From the NCBI RefSeq assembly GCF_010111755.1, contig NC_088953.1, positions 1-64,000 on the forward strand: 64,000 nt of DNA, given 5' to 3'. Shown one piece after another: positions 1 to 11,400 of this stretch. Below the pieces are notes generated by a model, which saw only the letters and a program-made list of their open reading frames with translations, did not search any database and was not told where the DNA came from. The stretch comes from Nakaseomyces glabratus (lineage: Eukaryota; Ascomycota; Saccharomycetes; Saccharomycetales; Saccharomycetaceae). Made by a program: the position numbers and the translations under genes. The first letter of the stretch is position 1. Every line of letters begins with the position of its first letter.

Positions 1-975
1 TAGACCCACAGCACCCAGACCCACAGCACCAGACCCACAGCACCCAGACCCCACAGCACCCAGACCCCACAGCACCCAGACCCCACAGCACCCAGACCCC
101 ACAGCACCCAGACCCCACAGCACCCAGACCCCACAGCACCCAGACCCCACAGCACCCAGACCCCCACCCCAGACCCCACAGCACCCAGACCCCACAGCAC
201 CCAGACCCCACAGCACCCAGACCCCACAGCACCCAGACCCCACAGCACCCAGACCCCACAGCACCCAGACCCCACAGCACCCAGACCCCACAGCACCCAG
301 ACCCCACAGCACCCAGACCCCACAGCACCCAGACCCCACAGCACCCAGACCCCACAGCACCCAGACCCCACAGCACCCAGACCCCACAGCACCCAGACCC
401 CACAGCACCCAGACCCCACAGCACCCAGACCCCACAGCACCCAGACCCCACAGCACCCAGACCCCACAGCACCCAGACCCCACAGCACCCAGACCCCACA
501 GCACCCAGACCCCACAGCACCCAGACCCCACAGCACCCAGACCCCCCCCCACCCCCCCCCCCCCCCCCCACAGCACCCAGACCCCACAGCACCCAGACCC
601 CACAGCACCCAGACCCCACAGCACCCAGACCCCACAGCACCCAGACCCCACAGCACCCACCCCACAGCACCCAGACCCCACAGCACCCAGACCCCCCCCC
701 CCCCCCCCCCCCCCCCCCCCACAGCACCCAGACCCCACAGCACCCAGACCCCACAGCACCCAGACCCCACAGCACCCAGACCCCACAGCACCCAGACCCC
801 ACAGCACCCAGACCCCACAGCACCCAGACCCCACAGCACCCAGACCCCCAGCACCCCCCCCCCCCCCCACAGCACCCAGACCCCCCCCCCCCCCCCCCCC
901 CCACAGCACCCAGACCCCACAGCACCCAGACCCCACAGCACCCAGACCCCACAGCACCCAGACCCCACAGCACCC
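1..975. repeat. telomeric repeat array (left chromosome end)
   Basis: The array is built from a 16-bp unit, acagcacccagacccc, whose complement is a rotation of CTGGGTGCTGTGGGGT, the C. glabrata telomere repeat (established knowledge). The C-rich strand runs 5' to 3' into the chromosome, as expected for a left end. Units near the very end are slightly irregular, with variants around 1-50 and 163-176. Four long C runs interrupt the array: about 18 C at 552-569, 29 C at 692-720, 15 C at 854-868 and 22 C at 881-902. Each sits where a unit normally has CCCC. The last unit decays into unique sequence at about 975. Confidence 0.97.
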
Positions 976-3406
976 AAAGTTAGAGCACTAGAAAATATAT
1001 AAAATTGATTATCATAATGTAAATACATTAATTCAATTTTTACTTTCATACAATAATGTTAAATTCTATATCTTTTTAACGGTCCCTTATATTTATTGAT
1101 AAGACGTCATTAGTATTTTGTGTAATATTTTTTTACTTTATTTTTTTCGATTATCATCTGGTAATAGTCTTTTCTTGTATAAAATATTTATGCATCTCTG
1201 TGTTATAAGTATTGATAGTTTTTGTGCAACTTATCACTTGAACCTTTTTTCAATGGCTATTCGCATGATGAATGTGGTTTCCTTCTGAATTATTGTATTC
1301 TTTACCAACTTCAATACTGTTTTTCCTTTCTTTCATCATTCCGATTTTTATTATTTGTATCATATTAGGTTTTAATATATGAAATTTTTTATACTTTAAT
1401 TGAGTTAATTTTTGTATTGATGTTATCATACTTCTATATCCTAAGAATATGAAGGAAGAACAATATTTATTTATTCTCCATATTTACCAAGAAATAAACA
1501 ACAAATCAGAATATCTATCCTTATTTGGTATGGTAAATTAAAATAAATTCTGTAAAATAGTAGTGTTGATATCTGTACTGACTAGTGGTCATAATCGACT
1601 TATTGTTATATAAAAATTTAATATTTTGGTTAGGAATTTTGTATTCGTCACTTTTCAATTTTGCTCAATTTCAAGCCAACAATTTGTGAAATTCTAGCCT
1701 TATGTTAGACTTACGTTTAGAATTATAAATATTATCATGTGGTGTTAAAATGATATAGACGTTGGTAGTGATCTGTCATTTCTGGCGTCGAAGTCTGTAA
1801 GTAAGACTAACTGATAAGATATTGTTGCAACTATAGTTATGAAATGCATAAAATGATATGAGAACTTACCTTTAACATGATAGACTATGATGTATAACGG
1901 CTCTTTATACCATTTATTTTTGGCAGATATACTGTTTTTTAGAAGTCCTAACTCGCTTTCTCTTCACCTGGAAAGTGACCTTAGTCTGTTACCTGTCCAT
2001 TTTAATCTTATTATCGATGACTTTGTGAATTTATTACTGTGCCTGTATCAGCGGTACTATTAAGCCTTTAATCATTATAGTATACCACTCATATTCGTGC
2101 CACAATATATTCATATGACTATCTTCGTTTAGAATAATAAGATGCTTCGAATTTATTTCAACGTGTTTCAACAAATATCATAATGTGAAGTGTTACGGTA
2201 GTAGATGCTTAGATTAACTCGAAACTACTTATTCATTTATACGAATATGATCATATGCTGATACCGTGCCACGAAGAAGAGCGTCGTAAACGACAATTAC
2301 GCCAGGCATTATAATACCGCTCATACAGACATAGAAGTATATAAACGAAAGAGTAGAGAAGCTTAGATAAGATATAACTAGGTCTGTGACGGACTATTAT
2401 CATCTTACAGGTGAAATGAATTTTTATCTGAAACATTAATCAGAAAAGAAACCGAGTTAGGGCTTCTTAGAATCAGTTTATCTGCCAAAAGATGAAAGGT
2501 ATAAAAGGAACCCTGATCTCCATTAGCCTATAAAGCTAAACCTTAATTCTATTATCTTATTTTGTATAGTAAAAGAAAAATAAACAGTATAATTTGTATA
2601 ATATACCATTAGAATTTTGAATTAATATCTTAGCATCATGTTTTCCAAGTATAACTGGACACAAGTACCAACTACTCCACAAGATCGTCTTAGATTATCG
2701 CAGCAAACGGACATTCACATTTGTGGCACGAAATCATCACATGTATTCTCGTTTTAGTGAATCTGCTATTGGAAATCTTCTCAATAAAATACAACCCAAA
2801 TCTTCATTGTCACTGATAATAATGTTTTGGTAACAGTCCTTTCCGTACAAGTAGTACCAAAATCTGGTACTTACTTCACAGTACTATATTCCTGCAAATT
2901 CAACTCTTTCTCTACGAAAGATATTCATTATCCTATCAATATATGTATAGAACGTAAATAATATAAGTATCACGTGGAATATATCATCTACTTGCTTTCG
3001 TAGATTCAAGCTCAACAGTTTAAGGGACAATAAATTCTTTCAATAAATGAGAATGGAAAAAAAAATAAGGTAGAAGAAATATGTAGCTTTTCAAAAGAAT
3101 TGATACCACTATGTTATGTTTATCAATAAATTCACTGACAAATAAATTTAAATACAATATATCCACAATATTCTTGGCATGTGTTAGACCCAGTATATTT
3201 CAAAACCACTTTTTCTCAATAACGAATAAGATAGCTATGCTTAGTATTCATTCATTTTTTTAGTGTGTGATAATCGTTAAGGCATATATCAGTAAAAATG
3301 ATAAAAACTTAAACTCAGCCCACATTTGAATTAGGTCTGTATGAAGAAATCTTATGTATGATAATATTTCACAACCCTATCTTAGGAAATGTGGTATCAC
3401 ATATTT
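976..3406. other. subtelomeric spacer, no gene seen
   Basis: This AT-rich sequence lies between the telomere and the 3' end of the first adhesin. The longest reading frame is 61 codons (2251-2436, minus) and resembles nothing. No X or Y' type element of the S. cerevisiae kind is recognisable. One TTAGGGCT motif at 2457-2464 fits a Tbf1-type site, which would be in keeping with a subtelomeric boundary, but a single 8-mer is weak evidence. Confidence 0.6.
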
Positions 3407-5554
3407 CTAGAACATGCCAAATAGCTGCACGATGAAAAAGAACAATACTGTTGCCCCAGACATCGTCACAAGATCAGAACCAGAACCTTGGATAATAGTT
3501 TCAATTTGTATGTTTCCAACATTAGTAGAATCATTATTGTCTGCCAGTTTAGATTTTGAAGATGTCTCTGTTGTAGTAGCATAATTAGTGAATGCTTCTT
3601 CAGATTGTATTTGCAAAATAATAGAGTGAGGGTTCTTGGTATTCTCAGAATTAGTTTTTGAAATGGAAAAACCAATGGAACTCTCTATAGAAACCATTAT
3701 ACCTGAAGCACTCCCACTGCTAGAGTAATAAACAGATTTGTCTGAGGAAGTTGTGTAAGTTGCGAAGGGAATTTGAGATCTAGACATCTGCGTTTTGCTA
3801 TGAAACTCTGGAACTGAATTAAAAGCACACTGTTGGAACAGAAGCTTATTCGTAATGTCCAAAGAACAGCTAGCCTCTGTTCTGTTACGTGTGTGATCCA
3901 TATATGAAACTGTTGTTGGGCTTTGTAGAATATGACTGGAAGTTTGTACAGAGGAACTTATTTTTGTAGTGGCCTTAGCAAATGTAGAAAAACTTGACAT
4001 CCTTGAAATCTGTGTGGATAGATTGCTTGAGTTAACTGAAGTGGTACCTGATTCTGTAGTAAATGATTGATGGTTTGTATTATTGACAAAGGATGATGTT
4101 GAATCAATTACTGACGATTCTAATGACCTACTTGAACCAAATTTACTTGTAGGAACCGAACTGCATAAAGTTGTTGATTTCACATCTGTGCTCGTAGACA
4201 TAACCCCAGTACTATTCTTCTGGTAGGTTTTAGATGTTATCGGTTTGCTACTACTTGGTAGTGTATAGACTGAACTATCAGAGTTTGTTTCAGAAGATAT
4301 ATCAGATGATGAACTAGAACGACTTGGTGAATATGGTGACTTCGTAGAGTTGGTTATTGAAGAAAACTTGGTAGAAGTATATTGAGAAGATAATGAAGGA
4401 GTACTATTGGTGATCGATGAGATAGGACTGCTGCTGTTGATACTAGTATGTTCCGAATATGAAACACTTGAAGAAGGGCTTCTACTCGAAGAGTAGTATA
4501 AAGTTTCAGAAGAAGACTCTGAACTTGGTTCTGATGTTATCAGAGTCGAGAGTATTGTTGTTGGCACACAACTATCTGCTAACGGGTCATAAAACCCGGT
4601 GCTGCATAATTTACCTGTTGTGGATAGAGTACAAGGAATTCCTAGATGGTAAATTGTTTTAGTAATTGGAACTAGATTTTTGTTTGGTGTTTCTGTTAGG
4701 TAGTCAACACCGATGATTGTAGATGAGTCAACTGAGGCACACGAAGTATCATAACTAACTAAGCCTGGACAACCATCTTTTGTATCATCAAATGAATAGA
4801 AATAGTCAGAGAAGTCTATTACAGGGTTCGGATCTGACTCAGTTTTTAATGTTAGACTTAATGCACCATCATTGTCTCTATTATTAAAGAAAATTCTAAT
4901 TGGATAGTATAGACCTGCATCTAAATGAACTGTTAAATCATCCTTAGCTGTTTGAGAACCCCATACGGCATAAGCCTGATAATTACCAAAGTCATCAGCG
5001 CTGGATTCCCTTTTACAACAATCAAACGCGTTACCAGCCCCAAAATTCACAAACAGTAAATCGTCGGCCGAAATTGTAAACGTATGATAACCGGTTACTT
5101 TTGGTTTAAAGTAGCCATAGAGTAACATAGTAAAATTTGTCATTGTCAATGGTGTACGATAGTTATAAGCTTGTGGTAATGTATCAAACAGCGAAGTACA
5201 CCCCATTGGGGCATGATAATAAAAATTTATATTTCCAGCAACATTTTCAACTTTTGCAAGAAGTCTGTGTGATTTATAGCCTGTTCGAGGATAATTCGGA
5301 TCTAGATATGCTGCATCCCAACATGGATTCGATCCTGATTTCAAATAATCATAGGAATAAAGTTCCATCGACAATCCATTTTTTGGTGTTGTAACATTTG
5401 GTGAACATCCAAGAGGAAATTCAGTAGGGTCCGTCCATCCTAAATTATTATTGGACAAGGAGGAAGAATAGTCATCCTTTGCCAATAGTAAAGGTATCAA
5501 AGAAGTCCAGATAATCAACCACCTTAGAGATGGTGTAAAAGATGATAAATTCAT
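3407..5554 (-). CDS. EPA-family GPI-anchored PA14 lectin adhesin
   Basis: This 715-residue cell-wall adhesin of the Epa type is predicted to bind terminal galactose on host glycans. Seen: a signal peptide (about residues 1-25); a PA14-like lectin domain (about 40-270) with the adjacent calcium-binding aspartates D164-D165, W198, and the second loop N225-R226-D227-N228-D229-G230; a Ser/Thr-rich stalk (about 330-690) without tandem repeats; and a C-terminal hydrophobic GPI signal after GSGSD. Residue numbers at the ligand site coincide with those of Epa1 as I remember them, so the fold appears intact without insertions. In the second loop positions 227-228 are D-N, where Epa1 has E-Y (from memory), so glycan preference may differ. 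The gene is transcribed toward the telomere, as EPA genes usually are, and is therefore probably subject to Sir/Rap1-dependent subtelomeric silencing (inference). It is rather short for the family. Which EPA paralogue it is cannot be told from sequence alone. Confidence 0.93.
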   Translation of the reverse strand: MNLSSFTPSLRWLIIWTSLIPLLLAKDDYSSSLSNNNLGWTDPTEFPLGCSPNVTTPKNGLSMELYSYDYLKSGSNPCWDAAYLDPNYPRTGYKSHRLLAKVENVAGNINFYYHAPMGCTSLFDTLPQAYNYRTPLTMTNFTMLLYGYFKPKVTGYHTFTISADDLLFVNFGAGNAFDCCKRESSADDFGNYQAYAVWGSQTAKDDLTVHLDAGLYYPIRIFFNNRDNDGALSLTLKTESDPNPVIDFSDYFYSFDDTKDGCPGLVSYDTSCASVDSSTIIGVDYLTETPNKNLVPITKTIYHLGIPCTLSTTGKLCSTGFYDPLADSCVPTTILSTLITSEPSSESSSETLYYSSSRSPSSSVSYSEHTSINSSSPISSITNSTPSLSSQYTSTKFSSITNSTKSPYSPSRSSSSSDISSETNSDSSVYTLPSSSKPITSKTYQKNSTGVMSTSTDVKSTTLCSSVPTSKFGSSRSLESSVIDSTSSFVNNTNHQSFTTESGTTSVNSSNLSTQISRMSSFSTFAKATTKISSSVQTSSHILQSPTTVSYMDHTRNRTEASCSLDITNKLLFQQCAFNSVPEFHSKTQMSRSQIPFATYTTSSDKSVYYSSSGSASGIMVSIESSIGFSISKTNSENTKNPHSIILQIQSEEAFTNYATTTETSSKSKLADNNDSTNVGNIQIETIIQGSGSDLVTMSGATVLFFFIVQLFGMF

Positions 5555-7518
5555 TGGTCTCTAATCTTTTTCAATCTCTTGATTAACAACTTTGTATATC
5601 TTTTAGACCTCACCTCATGTTTTATTATCTTAAAAAGCTTTAAGAGTACTTTTATATATCTTCCAGAGCTAGGTATGGTCAGAACAGTATCTATCTGCTA
5701 CCTTATAAATTTTCTATTACCACTGCTCAATCGCTTCACAACACTATAACTAGTGTTAGATTCCTGTTGGAAATTTATTAAGTACTTCTTTAGACGATTA
5801 TTAATAGGCACAAAAGCAGTTATAAAAAAAACCATTTGTCTCTATCTGAATTGTTATTCAATTGAACTATATTTTCTAATTATAATACCAACAAGGGTGT
5901 TCTAGACCTGAAAATATTATATATTCAGAACCTTAACAAAATCTAATACAGGTATTTTTGAAATTTTGTTTATACATACTTGAATTAAACTACAATTTTT
6001 AGTTTGATAATATGTAAACTTCACATGTGGCTTTATATTGTGGGAGATTATTTGATTCTGCAATATTTTTCTTTTACTAATAAGAATATGTGGAATAGAG
6101 TACCTGTTCATGAATGTTAGTTCCATGAAAGATAATATCTTATAATAATTAAAGATTTTGGTTCATTTTCAGTTATCCTCTGCACATTGATTAGTATTAT
6201 TTATTGTTATAATGGTTTACCTATTGTTGATTTGTTAGATCTTATGAAACAATAAAAAAAGGAAAGAAAAGAAAACTACCAAAAAGCCTACGTTTTCATA
6301 TTAACACAACAGTTATCTATCTACTGTTAGATAATTTTAATGGTGATAAGAGACTATTATTATTTAATGAGTTGTTTGATCTAGATCTCAGATACTCTAT
6401 TGCAGATATTAGTTGGAGAAAGGCATCTGTATAGAGTAATAATTTACATACACGTAGTTAAACCAATTTTATAAACAATGCAATTAAAATCCACCAATCA
6501 AAAGTCACATAGGATATATTACGTATATCTGGTTTTTTTCCTTCTTTTATCACCTCAAAACAATATTTATTGTAAATATCATAACCAAAAGAATGTTGCA
6601 GTGATAGATTTTGCAAAAATTTACCGTAGTTATCTGAATATCTTTTTCAATAAGGGAGTTCGTGTACACTCGTTTAATGTAGCACATGCATTTGTAGGAT
6701 GAGATTTTACCAAACCATACCTACAATTACCTGACTAAAGGAAATTTTCATCTCACAACAGATATCAAACCTGAGAATGGTGAAGTAGTTGTAACCTCCA
6801 TAAATGATAATTATATTCTCAGATATATCAAATATTGATTTTTGTCAATATCTCTACGCAAGGTAGTTTTCTTGAGAATGTCATTAACTCTCCACTGTAT
6901 TATTTTCCTAATATTTACCATTTTCCTATTTTATATTTTATGAGTCAATTTCAGTTTGTTTTTTTTTCTTTTTCTTTCCTTTAAAGTTAGAGGCTGAACT
7001 GTTCTAGAAGGTAGCAGAATAAGGAGCGAAAAGAAATGAAAGAAAAAGTTCATAGGAGATATGTGAAAAGGATATCGAAAGTTGCCTATATGATGACATT
7101 TTATTGGTTTAATAAGAGATACCACGTTTCATTAAGGCTTTCGATGCTACTGAAATGAGTTTCGTTGACCTATTGCAAGATGGATTAATATGAATCAAGA
7201 TAGAAAATATAACTACCAGTTAACCATTATAACTAGAATAGTATTATATTCATTGTGTGTTTGAGTTTTTCTCTTAAGATGCCATGTAACTATTTCAAAT
7301 GCTTAATCCACTCGTACAGTTTTTCAAATTTAGATAATAGATTATCGTGTGCACCTTTCATTCACAATAAAGAAAACAAAATACATATTACAGTATGCAA
7401 ATGAAGTACGGGTGAGGTAATTCTTTTGTAATAAGTTTGGAATAATAAAACCTTGTCTAATATATGTGTGCTGTGGTCTGTTTCTATTCTTGTGGCTTGT
7501 AAATGGACTTAAAGATGT

Positions 7519-7581
7519 TCTTTTTCTTTCTTTTCTTTCTTTTATTTCTTTCCTTTCTTTTTTTTTTTTCTTTTTTTTTTC
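7519..7581. repeat. pyrimidine (CTTT)/poly-T tract
   Basis: An almost pure T/C stretch on the plus strand, with irregular CTTT units followed by two runs of ten or more T. It is low-complexity sequence. It creates spurious Lys/Glu-rich (minus) and Ser/Phe-rich (plus) reading frames that should not be called as genes. Confidence 0.85.
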
Positions 7582-8425
7582 ATCGCAGAGTAAGTACTGT
7601 ACATTGATTATTCTTAGAGACCTTATTAGATTCAAGAGATTTGTGTATTTGTGAGTACATGAGTGGTTATGCATACATTTAAGAAAAATATACTTATTTT
7701 TTTGTTCATGACAGCGCAATGGCTAGAATATTTATTTTTAAGTTTCATCACTGCAAGGTTTTCTTCCTAAAATTTCATATATATGAACAAATTCTTGTCA
7801 AGTTATGCTCCCTTTAATTTATGTAGTGATATTAAATGAACAGAAAATTTTATTACTTACTCACTACCATGTGAAAAACATAAATTAGTGCATAAATACC
7901 TCAAAGCTCCCATTTTACAGTTAAAATATAATAGTAAGAAATTTAAATTTTGTGACAAATGGAATTAATTGGTGCTATATGTTAAGTACCAAGTTTTTCT
8001 TACCAACCTAAATTGGTTCACAAAATAGAAATATTAAAAACTTGAACAATGCTTATTAGAACTAAAAATTACTTACCAAATTAATTGCAGTTTTTTTAGC
8101 AATTATATGCAAACTAAGTATACAAGATGTTTTTGTATTGAGTAGCTTATTTTAAATTCTATAAGAATTTGTGAAATGTGCTCGAACTTTTCACTTGTTA
8201 ATGAACGTACAAAACCAATGAGAACTATAATGACTTCAGCACTACAGTGCTTTTACAAATAAAAAGGGGTTCCCTAAAGTAAACTATTACCTATTTTTAA
8301 ATGGGCTTGTATAATCATGTTCATTAGTATATCTAATTTTTATTAATTTGGAAATTCCAGTAGTATTATTGATATAATACCGAGGTTGTGCAGACTTACT
8401 GTTGGGTATTACAAGATAAATGTAA

Positions 8426-8446
8426 ATATATATATATATATATATT
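8426..8446. repeat. TA dinucleotide microsatellite
   Basis: About ten alternating A/T dinucleotides in gene-free subtelomeric DNA. No function is evident beyond likely length polymorphism. Confidence 0.85.
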
Positions 8447-11400
8447 TGATAAAACTCAAGTTCATTTATATGTATTGCACTTAGTTTGTCTGCTAATATT
8501 GTCAAATACTAAATAAACTGTGTGTGAACGTTAACCAAAAAATAATGAATCTTTATAAAATTTAGAGCATTTAATGACTTGTTACAACTATGTTTTACAT
8601 ATCAAGTCTTTAAGTCCAGCAACTTACCAGCAGAATAATTCTAATGAATGGTATTTGTCTAAACAGTATGAATACATGTGATTACTCTAATTTATCAAAT
8701 GTCCAATCTCAAGTTACTTTTTTGTGACAAAATAGTAATCCATATGTTCTATTGTTTTATGATCATGTTCCATCTTATCAAACATCATTTTATAATTTCA
8801 GTATTCTTAGAAAAAAAACAGCTGTTAATAATATTAAGTATTCACATTCGGAAATAATTCCTGCATAATTTTTTGCTGTTGGCATACGTAAAAGACAAAG
8901 CATGAAATAATTCTTTTTTTTAGTAGTTTCAGTTCATGTAAAAATATAAGGCAATGTTGATTTATTTGATTTTCAAGCCCGATGTATCTGGTTAAATAAA
9001 CCCCGATGTACTACTTAGACCACATTATTAAGCAAAAAATTTATACCAGCTTAAACAAAGAAGAGGTTCACCTAGTTTATTATTATTTTATATAATTATA
9101 AGTTATTGTATAGTATATTTTGTTTCTTTTCTAGAATATTAAATACAAACAGAGTACATCACTGAGTCGTTTCTGGTACATCAAAGAGCAAAAGTGTTAA
9201 CTGAGCAAATTTCAAGCTAAAGCAGCTATTTAATCAAACTCTTGTTGTTCTTTTTCATTTAATTGGATTTGAGCTTTTATGAGGAGAATTTCTCGGTTCT
9301 ACAGATTATTAGCAATGCTATCTAAGATATATATCCATTTTGAGCTTGTTAACTGGATATTATAGAAATTAGAATTTTATCGTTTTGTGGTATATAATAA
9401 AGAAATCGGTATTTAAATTGTTCATGTTATTTTGGTTGAAAATATTCTATAATATGTATGATTTTCTTTAACTTTTATGTTCTTTTTAGTCATACCATTA
9501 GCTAAGATTCATTCTAGTCCTTTGAGTATACATTTTTTTGACGATATATAGGTGTATAAAAGCTTAGAGATCGAAAACAGGCTTTTTGGCTAGCCTCTCC
9601 AAAAGAGAACACCAGGGTATAACTTGGTTATATATATATATTGACAAAACAAACTTATAAGAATTCATTGTCATGCTCGTAAAAGTAAACCTCGGTAATA
9701 TTCAATCTTTTTCACTGTTATCGAAGTTTCTAAAAGATATTGCTAACGATATTCAAAAATGAACCTCATGCACTGAAAAAAAAATAGTTGAGGAATATAA
9801 CATTGTACCATAATCACAGAAACTTAACACATAATGTAAAACAGAAAACTCCTATACCATGGTAGCTTATTTCAGTTTATGTGCTGTCTATGGTGCCCTG
9901 TTGCAATAAGTTATGGGGACATAAAATATATAAATACAAACTTCTTATTGAACATTACTGTAACAGAAGTTTAATATGTCAAATTTATTTTGTGATTGAA
10001 ATTCAAATGCAAAGGTATATTTAACAAAACAAAATAGGTTCCATAGGTTTACAATACTACTACCTAGTCTTGTAATTATTACATAAAGAGTATCTACTTG
10101 AATTTTTAACCAAATTTTCTTTTTAAAAATCGTGAATTTTAAAAGTGGTATGTTTTAGTTTATGTATGGCTCATTAATTTCTTATAAGTGCATACTTGAA
10201 ACTATCTAGTAATTCCTTAAATAAAACTGCTCTTTTTTTAGTCGTACTTTAATAATCAACTGTTGTGAAAACCAATCATCCGTCTGAAATAAGGAATATC
10301 TTCTTATCAACTCCATAAAAGCTCTTCTATCTGATGGGTCGTGGTATCATCACATCAATTGCTTTTATGTTATTTAGGCACTAAGGAAACAATTTAATTT
10401 TAATCTCAGTTGTATGAATTGACTAATAAGACCTAGGGTTAGTTGCAATTTATTGAGCATTAATGTTCCAAGATAAATTAACTGACTACCAGTTATTTTG
10501 TATGATTTCCAAAAAAGAAAGAAAATATGTTGTTCTTTTTTTATTCTTACATTCTCTTTTTGACATGAGCTATACGATAATTACTGAATTTGGTCAAGAG
10601 GATAATACACAAGTTAGTACTTACCATAATTTCCAATGCCCTTGGATAAAAAAAGAAAAGAAGACAAAAAAAATAGAATGGTATATTATGAACACTTCTA
10701 ACTACGACATTAAGATAACATCTTTATGTTATCTTTGAATTAGAAAAAACAACTTTCTGTACAATAATCGCATACATTATTTGAAGTTGATGAACTACGT
10801 GATGGCAGTAAACTACTTTCCTTCGTCAGAATTTGATTTGGATTGATTATATTTCATATAGCTTTTGAAGTTTCAGATCCTTAAAGTATATGACCAAAGT
10901 TGTGGTTCTTGCCGAATCATAGAGTATCATTCATTTTTATGGCCGAAAAAGTTTGGTCCTACCAGATTAGGTTTTCTATTGTTAAACAAATTAATAGTAT
11001 CGAGACAGTATTTTATTTATTCTTTGTTACTTTAAGTTCTAATAATAAATGAGTAACAATTTATCAGATGGTACCCTGCATATATGCTTTTCATCTCCAA
11101 ATTAATGGAATAGAGATTATTTTAGATATTTTTATCTGGACATACTGCGAATTTCTTCATAATTGGTCATTACAAAAATTTCAAGATAGAAACTACACTA
11201 ATTTGAAAACACGTTTTGTGAAAGCAGAATACCAAAAGTAAACAGCTATCCATAATTCAAAGACCTTTGGGTGACAATATATACTGTAAATATGAGATTG
11301 CATTTTGCGCTATTTTCCTTATTGTTCTGATAGGTTAAATAAAGAATTGCTATATTCCTCCGTGACCGGCATTTTCTTTCGTGAATTTTCTCGTAGAGTT

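Noticed and set aside
2969..2980. tcacgtg at about 2970 as a centromere CDEI element
   Set aside because: There is no AT-rich CDEII of the right size followed by a TTCCGAA-type CDEIII; the location next to a telomere also argues against it.
7342..7719. A 125-codon Lys/Glu-rich minus frame
   Set aside because: Its centre is the CT/poly-T tract; the remainder resembles no protein.
10463..10738. A 91-codon plus frame in the gene desert
   Set aside because: It begins with ATG, but composition is that of the AT-rich background with poly-A-derived lysines, and no family is recognised.
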